Positions 26,707 through 36,451 are shown, numbered from the stretch's first letter. The stretch is DNA of 64,000 nucleotides from Flavobacterium sp. LC2016-23 (GCF_009674775.1 NZ_WKKE01000023.1:42870-106869), one strand, 5' to 3'. Program-made: numbers and translations. Notes: generated by a model not told the origin, from the sequence alone.

Positions 26707-27447
26707 ATGCAAATTAAAAAATCAGACAAACAAAAAGAAGAAGAAAACGAACTGGTACTTTCTTATCTGACGATGCGAAATTTAATTGGCTTTTCGGGGA
26801 TATTGCTTCCGCTCATTTTAGTTCTGACAACCCGGGGCGAAATAGGCGAAAAACTTGTCGAGCCCTCCATCAGCGACTATTATTACACCAGCAATGGAGA
26901 TGTACTGGTGGTGCTTCTGAGTGTACTGGGCGTATTTTTATTTACGTATAATGGATACAATATTGTAGAAAAAGGATTAACTACCCTGGCTGCCTTTTGC
27001 GGTATTGGTGTTGCCTTTAGTCCAACAGCAACCACTACTGCCCGCTCTTCCAGTATCCATATTGCTCAAGAAACTGTTCCGATGGTATTTGGAATTGAGA
27101 GGCATTTTATTTTTGCCGGTTTATTTTTTATTTCTTTGGCGATTATATCATTAGTCTATTTTCCAAAACTAAAAGACAATGAAAAGGTGGCTACACCACA
27201 AAAAAAGAAACGAAATGTTATCTATATTATTTGCGGCTGGGTTATCATTGGCGCTATTGTATTGCTTGGCGTATATTTTACTTTAAAGCCCTCGTTTCTA
27301 AAAAATGTTCCGGTGGTGTTTATTCTCGAAACGATAGCTATAGAAGCGTTCGGATTATCGTGGATTACCAAAGGGCAAACCTTATGGCCGGACTACGAGC
27401 ATTATTTGAAAAAAGGGTATCATGATCTCAAAGCAGCACTGAAATAA
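26707..27447 (+). CDS. Polytopic membrane protein, unknown function
   Basis: Integral membrane protein of 246 residues with about six hydrophobic segments: near 28-45, 70-92, 93-110, 138-158, 172-195 and 200-220. The N-terminus is charged and cytoplasmic (QIKKSDKQKEEENE). A conserved-looking loop, SISDYYYTSNGDVLV, and the histidine-containing SIHIAQETVPMVFGIERH lie between segments. It may be a DUF998-like family member, but I cannot confirm that. It is a single-gene unit facing a minus-strand cassette; the shared terminator hairpin lies just past its stop. Confidence 0.75.
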   Translation: MQIKKSDKQKEEENELVLSYLTMRNLIGFSGILLPLILVLTTRGEIGEKLVEPSISDYYYTSNGDVLVVLLSVLGVFLFTYNGYNIVEKGLTTLAAFCGIGVAFSPTATTTARSSSIHIAQETVPMVFGIERHFIFAGLFFISLAIISLVYFPKLKDNEKVATPQKKKRNVIYIICGWVIIGAIVLLGVYFTLKPSFLKNVPVVFILETIAIEAFGLSWITKGQTLWPDYEHYLKKGYHDLKAALK

Positions 27448-27457
27448 ACCTAAAAAA

Positions 27458-27488
27458 ACATCTGACACGCATGTTGTGTGCCAGATGT
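27458..27488 (-). terminator. Terminator of the DUF4249/TonB-receptor operon
   Basis: ACATCTGACACGCA pairs with TGTGTGCCAGATGT. On the minus strand the stem is followed by seven T residues. It lies in the gap between two convergent genes. Confidence 0.8.
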
Positions 27489-27516
27489 AATCACAAATCA
27501 ACCTTCAATTAAAATT

Positions 27517-28362
27517 TTATTTCACTACATACGAAACAGTATCTGCTTCGCAAAGCCTGAAATAGCCAAAAGCAAAATTACTGGCATCAGTGGTGTTAAC
27601 AATATTTCCTCTGATATTACCGGGAGGAATTGAGAACGGATTTCCGCCATAGCCTTCTAAAATTAAATTCATATAATTATAAAAGTTTTTAGAAATACCA
27701 CGATGGATAATCTCAACAGTGTTTCCCGGCTTCATATCTTCATCCGAGAATCGTGTATTTATTTCATTCCCGTTAAATAATTCGTCACTAGTCAGCTCAT
27801 ATTCAGGATACAGCAGAAATTGGCTTTTATAATCGGTAAGATAAAAATTGACCTGATCAGCAGGATCTTTATAATAAAAAGTAAGTTCGATTACATCTTC
27901 CCCACCAAAATCAGGAACCGTTTTTTGTTCTATTTTATCAATTGGGGTGACCGATGTCAGTTTTTCGACAGCTGTAAAACTTTGTCCTTCTGCGGTTACG
28001 TACAGTGTGTAATCCGTATTGAGAACCGGAACAAAATTGGTACATACATAAGAACCCGGTTCTGTTTCATTAAATGTAAAAACAGTACCCGTGCTGTTCT
28101 CCACTCGTACCTGTGCTCCGGAAACTTTTGGTGTCGTATTATTATAGTACGGAGCCGTTTTAGTAATTTTTATAACCTGTTCATTACCAGTTGTTCCTTT
28201 TTTCCAGATGATTTCGGCATCTATGACTATTTTGGGTGCACCGCTTTCCAGATCAAGGTTTACGACATCTTCACAAGATGAAAAAATTAGTATAAAGAGA
28301 AGGCTGAATAAAGTAAGTGCTTTACTTTTAAAATTATAGTTTTCAATCCTTTGCATATTCAT
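27517..28362 (-). CDS. DUF4249-type lipoprotein, partner of the TonB receptor
   Basis: Exported protein of 281 residues. The lipobox IFSSCEDVVNLDL places the lipidated Cys near 30, and the sequence CEDVVNLDLESGAPKIVID is typical of the DUF4249 family found next to TonB-dependent receptors in Bacteroidota. The rest is beta-rich. Its ATG overlaps the receptor stop by one base (TAATG), so the two are translationally coupled and the products probably work together at the outer membrane. The ligand is unknown. A terminator lies just after the gene. Confidence 0.85.
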   Translation of the reverse strand: MNMQRIENYNFKSKALTLFSLLFILIFSSCEDVVNLDLESGAPKIVIDAEIIWKKGTTGNEQVIKITKTAPYYNNTTPKVSGAQVRVENSTGTVFTFNETEPGSYVCTNFVPVLNTDYTLYVTAEGQSFTAVEKLTSVTPIDKIEQKTVPDFGGEDVIELTFYYKDPADQVNFYLTDYKSQFLLYPEYELTSDELFNGNEINTRFSDEDMKPGNTVEIIHRGISKNFYNYMNLILEGYGGNPFSIPPGNIRGNIVNTTDASNFAFGYFRLCEADTVSYVVK

Positions 28363-30977
28363 TAAAATTTAAAATTATAGGAAATACCCGGTACTATACC
28401 AAAAATTGACAGTCTTCTGGTTTCATTGGCTCCTGTATCTTCATTGGTGGTAAAAGTCATGGAAGCTGCATTTTTTCTGTTGTAGACATTATAAATGCTA
28501 AACACCCAATAGCTTTGCCATCCTTTCTTTTTATCGGGTTTAGGAGTATAGGTCGCTGCAAGGTCTAAGTGATGAAAGACCGGCAGCCTGTTTTCATTTC
28601 GAAGCGAATAATTAGGAATATTGATCCCTCCAAATTCATAATATTCATTCGCATACGTTACCGGCTGACCCGACTGCAGGGAGAAATTAGCGTTAAAAGA
28701 CCACTTTGGATTGTATTCATAACTTCCAACAATACTCAGATTATGCAGCTTGTCGTATCCGGACAAATACCAGTCGCCATTGGCGATTCCGGGCTCTTCT
28801 GCTGTTCTTCCTGGTGTTTTTTGTTCTGCCCTTGATAAGGTGTAGGAAATCCATCCGGTAAAATCTCCGGTATTTTTTCTAAATAATAATTCCATACCGT
28901 ACGATCTGGCTTTACCATTTAAAATCACCTGCTCTATATCGTTGTTCGCCAGAATGTCGGCACCGTCAATGTAGTCGATACGGTTTTGGATTTTCTTATA
29001 AAATAACTCTCCTTCAAAAGAATAATCACCGTCTTTAAAATTTCTAAAATACCCTGCAGCATACTGATCCAGCAGCTGTGGTTTTGTAAAAGGTCCGCTT
29101 GGTGTCCAGATTGTCGTTGGCAGCGGAGACTGGGTATTGGACAACATATGAATGTATTGTGCCATTCTGTTGTAACTGACCTTAACCGAATTATCATCAT
29201 TAAAAGCATACGATACAGCTACCCGCGGTTCCAGGTTATTAAATTTGCTAATCGTTTTTCCTTTTCCGTAAGCGATACTTCCGGTTGGGGTTCCTTCCTG
29301 ATAAATATGATATAACGGATTATACACTACCGCATTACCATTTTCATACGTATTGATATTTTCATCGCCTAAACGATAAAACATACTGTAACGAAGCCCG
29401 TAACGAAGGTTCAGTTTCTTTGTAATCTGGTGCTCGAAATCCAGATAGGCCGAGGATTCTAAGGCATATTTTTTATCCAGTTGCTTATAATTGAATTGCG
29501 AATCAGGGCTCGTAGGCTGCACGGTACCCGGATTAAAATCATAATACTGACCATCAATTCCGTAGTTTAGCTTTAACTTTTCTGAAACGGTATGATTCCA
29601 CGTATATTTAAGACCATAACTGGCAATTCTGTTGTCCCACTCAAAGTTTTCGCTCTGCAGGCCCAGATTAAATTTATAATCACTGTAGAAAACAGACAAA
29701 TTGGTATTTACCTTATCCGAAAATTTATGCTTCCAGCTTAAGATTCCCATTGTATTTCCATAAGTACTGGCAAAACGATCGTTGATGTCGAAAACATCAT
29801 TTCCGAAATATCCGGAAAAAGAGATTGTATTATTGGCGCCTAAACGGTAATTCAGCTTCGCATTCAAATCATAAAACATGGCTGAATTTTTGTTGTCTGC
29901 CAGCTTTAAAAATAAATGGGCATACGAAGCACGTCCTGCAATAATAAAAGAACCTTTTTCTTTCTCGATCGGTCCCTGTACCAATAAACGGCTTGAAATT
30001 AAACCAATACCACCGTTAACCTTGTAGTTTTCAAAATCCCCGGTTTGCTGGCTGACGTCAAGGACAGAGGAAACGCGTCCTCCAAATTTAGAGGGAATAC
30101 CGCCTTTGTATAAATCTAATCCATTTACAACATCGGCATTAAAAATGGAAAAGAAGCCAAACATATGAGAGTCGCCATATACCGGGGCACCATCCAGAAG
30201 AATCAGATTCTGATCGGCTGCTCCTCCGCGAACATTAAAGCCCGATGAAGCTTCGCCTGCATTCGTAACCCCCGGCAGTGTCAGGATTGATTTTAAAGGA
30301 TCCGGCTCGCCCATAGCTGCCGGAATCCTTTTGATTTCCTCCATAGAAAGTTTATTGACACTCATTTGGGTATTTCTGACATCAACAGCCTTACTGTTGG
30401 TGATAATGACCTGTTCCAGTTCCTGAGTTTCTGCAGCATCCATATAAAAATTGATCTTTGCATCCTCAGCAACCGTAATCTGTTTTTCCTTATTTTTTAA
30501 TCCCAAATAACTGATCAGAACGGTATAATTCCCTTTGTCCAGTTCTATGGAAAACTTTCCATCAGCATCGGTTGTACCTCCGGACGAAAGTTCTTTAATA
30601 AAAATATTAGCTCCTATAACAGGCTGCCTGCTCTGATCAAAAACCTGACCGGTCAGCTTATTTTTTTTTTTAGAGGCTTTTGCTGCTTTTGGTTTGACAA
30701 AAATATTGTTGCCCACAATTGAAAACCGGACAGATGCAATTTTATTCAGCTCTCCGATCAGTTTCTCTGTTTCGATCTGTTTAAAGGCCTTTTTTTCTGT
30801 AAAATATTTTTGGTTTGTATCGATCTGGTCGGTAAAAGCAAATTTAAAATCGGTCTGATTTTCAATTTGCTTCAGGAATTCTTTTAATGTAACTGTTTTA
30901 TCGACCGTTACGGTTACGTTTTGAGAAAACATACTCCAACTGAGTAAAAAAAAGCATGCTGAAATTATATGCTTCAT
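28362..30977 (-). CDS. TonB-dependent receptor with signalling domain
   Basis: Outer membrane receptor of 871 residues. The signal peptide (about 1-18) is followed by an STN domain (about 20-98), a carboxypeptidase-regulatory-like domain (GQVFDQSRQPVIGANIFI), a plug (ILTLPGVTNAGEASSGFNVRGG, then NLILLDGAPVYG, about residues 228-265) and a barrel ending GISYNFKF. A run of lysines separates the STN and regulatory domains. It is coupled to the DUF4249 lipoprotein and lies after FecR and sigma genes, so it is probably both transporter and sensor. Confidence 0.92.
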   Translation of the reverse strand: MKHIISACFFLLSWSMFSQNVTVTVDKTVTLKEFLKQIENQTDFKFAFTDQIDTNQKYFTEKKAFKQIETEKLIGELNKIASVRFSIVGNNIFVKPKAAKASKKKNKLTGQVFDQSRQPVIGANIFIKELSSGGTTDADGKFSIELDKGNYTVLISYLGLKNKEKQITVAEDAKINFYMDAAETQELEQVIITNSKAVDVRNTQMSVNKLSMEEIKRIPAAMGEPDPLKSILTLPGVTNAGEASSGFNVRGGAADQNLILLDGAPVYGDSHMFGFFSIFNADVVNGLDLYKGGIPSKFGGRVSSVLDVSQQTGDFENYKVNGGIGLISSRLLVQGPIEKEKGSFIIAGRASYAHLFLKLADNKNSAMFYDLNAKLNYRLGANNTISFSGYFGNDVFDINDRFASTYGNTMGILSWKHKFSDKVNTNLSVFYSDYKFNLGLQSENFEWDNRIASYGLKYTWNHTVSEKLKLNYGIDGQYYDFNPGTVQPTSPDSQFNYKQLDKKYALESSAYLDFEHQITKKLNLRYGLRYSMFYRLGDENINTYENGNAVVYNPLYHIYQEGTPTGSIAYGKGKTISKFNNLEPRVAVSYAFNDDNSVKVSYNRMAQYIHMLSNTQSPLPTTIWTPSGPFTKPQLLDQYAAGYFRNFKDGDYSFEGELFYKKIQNRIDYIDGADILANNDIEQVILNGKARSYGMELLFRKNTGDFTGWISYTLSRAEQKTPGRTAEEPGIANGDWYLSGYDKLHNLSIVGSYEYNPKWSFNANFSLQSGQPVTYANEYYEFGGINIPNYSLRNENRLPVFHHLDLAATYTPKPDKKKGWQSYWVFSIYNVYNRKNAASMTFTTNEDTGANETRRLSIFGIVPGISYNFKF

Positions 30978-31077
30978 GAAATTTTGTATTTTTGAATATT
31001 ATTAAATGGGAAAGCACTATGCTTTCCTGACTATGAGGAGGATGTGTAGTTTCGCGGCTAGTGCATCCTTTTCTTTT

Positions 31078-31920
31078 CTACTGAAAAGTAATCTGTTTTA
31101 AGGCTTCATTTACTTCAAAGTTTAGGTTATACATTTCTGATATTAATTGAATAATTGTTTTTAAGTCTTCTTTTTTATTGATGCGAACTGTAATACGCTG
31201 GTTTTCATATTCCTCCGGAAAAATCACTTTATAGCCATAATTATTCTGGATGTACCTACTGACAACCGTTAGTTTTTCGTTTTCAAAATCAGTAAACCTG
31301 TTAAATTCGGTTACTGCCGGTGTATTGTCCTTTCCATAGGTAAATGTCTCACCGGGTACCAGTATCCATTTTTTATCCTGATCGTCGACACTCATTTGAA
31401 CACTTCCTTCATAAAGCGCTACCTCTACCCCATTTTTCGTATCGCTTTTTACGGTAAAAGAAGTTCCTAAAACGGTAGTTGTCGTTTCGTTGCAAAAAAC
31501 CTGAAAAGGATGATTTTTGTCTTTTTTTACTTTAAAGTACGCTTCTCCTTCGACTTCAATTTTTCTGTTGATTGAAAAATCAGCTGCGTATTCAATTTTA
31601 GAAGCCGGACTTAATTCAACCCTTGAACTATCCGGTAAGAATATGGTTTTTACTGTAGCGGTGGTGTTTTCAACAACATTTCCGGCAATTGAATTGTCGT
31701 TTTTCAGTGGATCCTTCAATAAATAAATTCCGGTAGCCGTCAGCATCACAATTACTGCTGCAGCCGCCGCATATTTACGCCATGCAACGTTTTTTTTCTT
31801 TGGAGGAAAAACCCCGGAACGGAATGCTTCCCAGGAATCTTCTTTTGTCTTATCAGTATGTGCCATGGGTTTCTCCTCCCATATCTTTCTTAATTCCTCA
31901 TCCATTTTATTCTCATCCAT
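31078..31920 (-). CDS. FecR-family anti-sigma factor
   Basis: Anti-sigma regulator of 280 residues. The acidic N-terminus (KMDEELRKIWEEKP) is cytoplasmic, a membrane segment lies near 48-68 (AAAAAVIVMLTATGIYLL), and the periplasmic FecR domain has DSSRVELSPASKIEY, EGEAYFKVKKD and TVLGTSFTVKSD. The C-terminus has the STN-like fold (YIQNNYGYKVIFPEEYENQ). The gene starts 12 bp after a 68-codon gene that separates it from the sigma factor. Confidence 0.92.
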   Translation of the reverse strand: MDENKMDEELRKIWEEKPMAHTDKTKEDSWEAFRSGVFPPKKKNVAWRKYAAAAAVIVMLTATGIYLLKDPLKNDNSIAGNVVENTTATVKTIFLPDSSRVELSPASKIEYAADFSINRKIEVEGEAYFKVKKDKNHPFQVFCNETTTTVLGTSFTVKSDTKNGVEVALYEGSVQMSVDDQDKKWILVPGETFTYGKDNTPAVTEFNRFTDFENEKLTVVSRYIQNNYGYKVIFPEEYENQRITVRINKKEDLKTIIQLISEMYNLNFEVNEALKQITFQ

Positions 31921-31932
31921 ATCTTTGGGGCG

Positions 31933-32139
31933 TTATAGTTTTTGACAATGAAATCCCTGCTTCTTAAAAACACCATATACCATTTCCTTGATCTCCCTGT
32001 TGGTCTCAATTTTAAGAATATGATACCCTTCTGTATCAAAATTCATGATACAATCAGAAATAACAAATTGAAGGAGTTTTACAAGATAGCTTGCCTCCTC
32101 TTTTGTCCTAACATCTGTTTTGTAAACTTCTATATCCAT
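31933..32139 (-). CDS. Small conserved-looking protein between sigma factor and FecR
   Basis: Protein of 68 residues without a signal peptide. The pattern VYKTDVRTKEEASYLVKLL, then NFDTEGYHILKIE, then IKEMVYGVFKKQGFHC suggests a small beta-alpha-beta-beta-alpha-beta (ferredoxin-like) fold, as in small Bacteroidota proteins with heavy-metal-binding-like topology. It lacks a CXXC motif. It sits 46 bp after the sigma stop and 12 bp before FecR, which favours a real gene. A role in the signalling cassette is inference only. Confidence 0.7.
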   Translation of the reverse strand: MDIEVYKTDVRTKEEASYLVKLLQFVISDCIMNFDTEGYHILKIETNREIKEMVYGVFKKQGFHCQKL

Positions 32140-32185
32140 TTCTATGGTTTGTTTTTATAGATAACAAACGAGAACGGAAAAGTTC

Positions 32186-32707
32186 CTAATGGTTTTCGAT
32201 TTTTTTTCGAATAAATTTACTGGCAAGATAAATATGATTGGCAATCGTCTTCTCGGAAAGATCCGTAATTGCTGCGATCTCCTTATAGCTAAGGTTTTCC
32301 AGTTTGTGTAATGTAAATATTTTTTGCTGCTGTTCGGGAAGCTGATTGATGAAAGTATATAATTTTTCTTTTCTTTCCTCAAAATTTCCGGTATCAATAA
32401 CTTCGTCTGCCATTTCCACTTTCAAAGGATGAAGCTGAATTATTTTATTTTCCCTGTTGACGTGGTTGATGATAATATTCCGACAGATGGTAAACAATTG
32501 TTTATCTAACAAAACATCTTCATGAAGTAATTCCCTTTTATCATAAAGTCTTAAAAAGGTTTCCTGAACAAAATCCTGTGGGGTCAGGACGGAAAAATCA
32601 AATCGTCTGGCAATGTGGATCAGTTTATCATAGTAATTGACATAGACTTCTTTGAAGGCTGCTTCATTACCTTTTTTTAAACGTAAGATAAACTTTCTAT
32701 TGTCCAT
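32186..32707 (-). CDS. ECF RNA polymerase sigma factor
   Basis: ECF sigma factor of 173 residues. Region 2 contains DKLIHIARRFDFSVLTPQDF with VQETFLRLYDKR; region 4 contains LPEQQQKIFTLHKLENLSY and the helix-turn-helix YKEIAAITDLSEKTIANHIY. It heads the minus-strand cassette of small protein, FecR, TonB receptor and DUF4249 lipoprotein, which it probably activates. Confidence 0.93.
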   Translation of the reverse strand: MDNRKFILRLKKGNEAAFKEVYVNYYDKLIHIARRFDFSVLTPQDFVQETFLRLYDKRELLHEDVLLDKQLFTICRNIIINHVNRENKIIQLHPLKVEMADEVIDTGNFEERKEKLYTFINQLPEQQQKIFTLHKLENLSYKEIAAITDLSEKTIANHIYLASKFIRKKIENH

Positions 32708-33027
32708 AACTTAAATACGATGACTACTCTAAAACTTAATGCCTTCACTATTATTGTGTTTTAAAATTCAAAACTGCAAATTTAAAACAAGGAATCCTTG
32801 GCATCACCTGGTCTGCTTTACTACTGTAGTAATTTGCAAAGAACCGTAATTTAATCCTATATTTTAAGTATGCCGCGATAAAGTTTTTAGCAATGGCAGC
32901 TATTGAAACGCTTTTGATTAGTAGTCACTTTTAAAAATATGTTACAGACCAGAAAGAAGATTTAGTAAAGATCCCGAAACAATTTTTTAAACGGTTTTAA
33001 TGCCAGCATACGAGGTCTATTTTTATT
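32708..33027. other. Intergenic region upstream of the second sigma factor
   Basis: No gene is seen. It separates the 3' end of the phosphoesterase gene from the sigma factor start, so it should hold the sigma promoter. A short perfect dyad, CAAGGA-A-TCCTTG (32788-32800), lies about 80 bp upstream of the start and could be an operator. Confidence 0.45.
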
Positions 33028-34533
33028 TTAGTTTGTCCACAACACCGCATTCGCCTGCGCTTCCAGCCTGATTTTTTCACCTGTAGCCCTAACTTGTACC
33101 CTATGAGCACCCGCGGCTAAATCAAGAGGTTTTTCTATTCTCCACAAATGCGTACTGATGGTTTCCGGCTTTGGAAATTTAGATATTTTCATACTGTCAT
33201 ATCTTCCCTGACTTTGCAGGTAATACTGTTTTTGCACATTGGGAGAAATCCCTTCGTATTTTGTCATTTCGATCCAGTTTCCTTTATCAAAACGGATGTA
33301 CACTTTTGTAAATTCATCTGCTGCAAAGACATTGGCATAAATAAAATTATCGTTCAGGATGTTGAGTGTTGTGTCCCATTCATTTACTTTCGGAACTGTA
33401 ATATCTATTTGTTTTCCATCAGGGGCTCCGGAAACTTTGTAATTGTAGGTATAGCTATCCGGAGTTATTCCGACGGTCCAATACCCTTTCGGCGTGCCGT
33501 CATACATTAAGGCAAACGGAATCTGATCCAGATCATGCGGCCCTTCCCACCACGAACCGCAAACGGCTCCGGCCACTAATTCATGAATGGGCTGTCCTGT
33601 TTCCCTCGCAAAATATTTATGGTATTGGGTATGCGTATGTCCGGCACTAATCAATACGTTTTTAAAAGGTACTAACGATTTGATGATCCAGTCTTTATCT
33701 TCCATCTCCTCGAGCGGAATATGCATGAATAAATGGATTGATTTAAAATTACCTTTTTTTGCTGCAATCAGATTGGTGATGAATTCCTTTTGCATTTCAT
33801 CAAGTCGGCCTACATATCCTTTTTCATTAACGGGATAAATGTTATTTATGACCAAAAACAATTGTGTTCCGTACTCAAAAGCATAATAGGACGGACCAAA
33901 AACACTTTCGAAAGCTTTATCCCTGTCCTGAAAAGCGGTTTCTTTAAAGTTCAGATCGTGATTTCCAATAGTATAAAAAACGGGAGCTCCTATAAGTCCC
34001 AAAGTCTCGGAAAGCGGTTTAAAAATGTTTAAATTATCAAAAGAAAGATCCCCAAGCGGCACTATAAAATCAATTTCCTGATCCATTAATTCTTCCGTGA
34101 CCAATTTTCCGACATGATGAATATCGTCCATAACATCTACCTGCGTATCTCCTAACAAAACCACTTTTAAATCTTTACTTTCTGCATTGGGAATCAGGGG
34201 AAAATTATAATTTTTTGCCTCTTTTATTTGATCAAAAGGCACATAAAAGGCAACACTATTTTGTTTGTTTTTCTTCGAAATATAGTTTTCCGGTTTAATG
34301 ATAAAAACGGTATTCCCTTCTGTTTTTGAAATCGTATATTTTCCTTTCGAATTGGTTCGTACAATATCTTTACCATTAGAAACCAAAACATTAGACAACA
34401 TTACCTCATCTTTATCAGGAATATCATTTTTGTTTGTATCCACAAAAACCACTCCCGATATTTTGTCGTGCTGCTGTCCAAAAATAAACATACAGCTGCA
34501 GGATAGTACTACAGTTAAAATGATTTTATTCAT
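33028..34533 (-). CDS. Secreted calcineurin-like phosphoesterase
   Basis: Exported metallophosphoesterase of 501 residues. The signal peptide (about 1-19) is followed by an N-terminal Ig-like/SdrD-B-like module (DKISGVVFVDTNKNDIPDKD, about 23-105). The catalytic core has LLGDTQVDVMDD, PLGDLSFDN, TIGNHDLNF and SAGHTHTQYH. A C-terminal beta domain (about 350-500) matches the MetallophosN-Metallophos-MetallophosC layout of Bacteroidota enzymes. It is a probable phosphomono- or diesterase acting in the periplasm. It lies next to the alkaline phosphatase, separated by a terminator hairpin, and near the SusC/SusD pair, which suggests a phosphate-scavenging function. Confidence 0.9.
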   Translation of the reverse strand: MNKIILTVVLSCSCMFIFGQQHDKISGVVFVDTNKNDIPDKDEVMLSNVLVSNGKDIVRTNSKGKYTISKTEGNTVFIIKPENYISKKNKQNSVAFYVPFDQIKEAKNYNFPLIPNAESKDLKVVLLGDTQVDVMDDIHHVGKLVTEELMDQEIDFIVPLGDLSFDNLNIFKPLSETLGLIGAPVFYTIGNHDLNFKETAFQDRDKAFESVFGPSYYAFEYGTQLFLVINNIYPVNEKGYVGRLDEMQKEFITNLIAAKKGNFKSIHLFMHIPLEEMEDKDWIIKSLVPFKNVLISAGHTHTQYHKYFARETGQPIHELVAGAVCGSWWEGPHDLDQIPFALMYDGTPKGYWTVGITPDSYTYNYKVSGAPDGKQIDITVPKVNEWDTTLNILNDNFIYANVFAADEFTKVYIRFDKGNWIEMTKYEGISPNVQKQYYLQSQGRYDSMKISKFPKPETISTHLWRIEKPLDLAAGAHRVQVRATGEKIRLEAQANAVLWTN

Positions 34534-34566
34534 AGCTATTTTTTAACGGAAATTAGAAGTTCATAA

Positions 34567-34615
34567 AAAACCACAGTTTTATAATTTTCATTGTAAAACT
34601 GCGGTTCCTTTTTTT
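34567..34615. terminator. Bidirectional-type terminator hairpin between phosphatase and phosphoesterase
   Basis: AACCACAGTTTTA pairs with TAAAACTGCGGTT (one G-T type mismatch, 12-base loop), with A and T runs on both sides. On the minus strand it would end the alkaline phosphatase transcript 10 bp past its stop, so the phosphoesterase may need its own promoter or read-through. Confidence 0.85.
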
Positions 34616-34624
34616 GAAAAACTG

Positions 34625-36451
34625 TTATTTTGTTCCTAATAATTGTATTATTTTATTGTAAATGTCAATGTTCTGATACACGCCCATAAAATTCTGAGCT
34701 CCGGGACCGTAGGCAAAAACAGGCACCGTTACCGAGGTGTGGTCGTTGGTACTGAAACTTCCGTGTACATAACCTTTTTCGATACTGCCGTCTATTAAGG
34801 AAAGCCCGCCGGTTTCGTGATCGGCTGTTACAATCAATAAGGTATCCGGATTTTTATCTACAAACTCCATCGCCTGCCCCACCAAACGGTCAAAATCCAG
34901 CAATTCACGCACGACATATTCTACATTATTGCTATGACCGCCGTAATCAATCTGAGCGCCTTCAGCCATGATAAAAAACGGATTGGATGTTTTAGAAAAG
35001 ACAGCTGTAGCTTTTGATAATGATTTCGCTAAAAAATCGCCTCTTCCGTCTTTTCTCGAAACTACAGCAGCATTTTCTAATACTATAAAACGGGCATTAC
35101 TGATCGTATCCAAAGAACTGAAGTGATCTGAAAAAGTATAGCCTTTTTGCTGTAAGGCTTCCGCCAGATTTTTACCGTCTTTTCGGGATCTGAACTGGTT
35201 ATTTCCTCCTCCGATTAAAATATCAGACGGATTGGATAAAAAATCTGCGGCAATTGCTTCATTATAACTTCTGTCCGACTGATGCGCATAAAAAGCAGCC
35301 GGTGTAGCGTCTGTAATATCACCACAAGAAATAATAGCGGTTTTATACTTTTTCTTCGCCAGTAGCTGCGTTATGGACTCCAATGGTTTTCCTTTTTCAT
35401 CGACGCCAATAAAACGGTTATTGGTCTTATGACCGGAAGCCATAGCAGTGGCTCCTGCTGCCGAATCGGTGATGTAACTATCTGAAGATTTGGTAATCGA
35501 AAATCCCTCTGTCGGAATATTAAACATGTTTAATCTTCCTTTGTTGGCCGTGTACCCTGCATAAATCTGGGTCAGTCCCATTCCGTCACCAATAAGAAGA
35601 ATCACATTTTTCGGACGCTTATTTTTTGGAAATACCGTACCATTTTTAGGAACATAGGTTTCGTAAAATTCGGTGTTCTGATAAAAAGTAGATTTAATGT
35701 TTTTGATGAATTGTGTCAATGCCGAAGTATTATCCGTCGCGATGTAATCTACATGCAGATTCATTAAAGTCATCCACGTATTCACATTATCCTGTGTCGA
35801 CCAGAATCGGATTTTTTTATTTTCATCGTGTACTTTTTTAATGATGGCCTGTATTTTCTCGGAATCGTCCTGGGTTAATACGCCTTTGCCATTCCAGACA
35901 GTCAGTTCCTTCAAATCCTCACTAATCATTTCTACTTTTGAAAGCTCCTCTGCAGTATAGGTTTCGTTGAGTCTTCCGTCAAAATAAATAAAGGACGGAT
36001 ACTCCTTCCATTTTGAGGGAGCCGGCCTGTTGCCGGAAATAATAACTTTAAAATTTTTGTTTGAAATGAGTTCCGGAAAAGCATTTAACTGTTCAATGAT
36101 TACTTTTAAAGTGGTCTCTGCATCCGACTTGATATCAATCATTAAAATTAAAGGCTTACCGCTTTTATACGCTTTGCCGCCCAGCGCTTTAAATTTCAGT
36201 AAAAGCGGCTCCAGATAAAGGTTTCGAAGTGAATTGGCGGGATTGATTTCCTGCGAAGTATGGGCCACAATCAGATCGTTTTTGACCAGAAAAACATCGG
36301 CTTCGATAACACCGGTTTCATTGGCATAGGCTTCATAAAAAGGAAGCGGACTAGCGTAATCATTATGAGAATGAATATTAACAGAACTGTATTCTTGTGC
36401 CTGAGCGAAAAGGCAAAAATGGAGGCAAAAAAGGGCGATTATTTTTTTCAT
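34625..36451 (-). CDS. Alkaline phosphatase fused to a phosphodiesterase-like domain
   Basis: Exported two-domain protein of 608 residues. The signal peptide (about 1-18) is followed by a TIM-barrel domain like glycerophosphodiester phosphodiesterases or PI-PLC (about 20-255): NIHSHNDY, GVIEADVFL, VAHTSQEI, LMIDIKSD. The alkaline phosphatase domain (about 280-608) has VILLIGDGMGLTQ, the nucleophile region YITDSAAGATAMASGHKT, SCGDITDATPAAFYAH and VTADHETGG. Such a fusion could release phosphate from phosphodiesters in two steps (inference). In the first domain, HSHNDY and EAD are plausible catalytic residues. It follows SusD by 252 bp containing a weak terminator. Confidence 0.92.
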   Translation of the reverse strand: MKKIIALFCLHFCLFAQAQEYSSVNIHSHNDYASPLPFYEAYANETGVIEADVFLVKNDLIVAHTSQEINPANSLRNLYLEPLLLKFKALGGKAYKSGKPLILMIDIKSDAETTLKVIIEQLNAFPELISNKNFKVIISGNRPAPSKWKEYPSFIYFDGRLNETYTAEELSKVEMISEDLKELTVWNGKGVLTQDDSEKIQAIIKKVHDENKKIRFWSTQDNVNTWMTLMNLHVDYIATDNTSALTQFIKNIKSTFYQNTEFYETYVPKNGTVFPKNKRPKNVILLIGDGMGLTQIYAGYTANKGRLNMFNIPTEGFSITKSSDSYITDSAAGATAMASGHKTNNRFIGVDEKGKPLESITQLLAKKKYKTAIISCGDITDATPAAFYAHQSDRSYNEAIAADFLSNPSDILIGGGNNQFRSRKDGKNLAEALQQKGYTFSDHFSSLDTISNARFIVLENAAVVSRKDGRGDFLAKSLSKATAVFSKTSNPFFIMAEGAQIDYGGHSNNVEYVVRELLDFDRLVGQAMEFVDKNPDTLLIVTADHETGGLSLIDGSIEKGYVHGSFSTNDHTSVTVPVFAYGPGAQNFMGVYQNIDIYNKIIQLLGTK

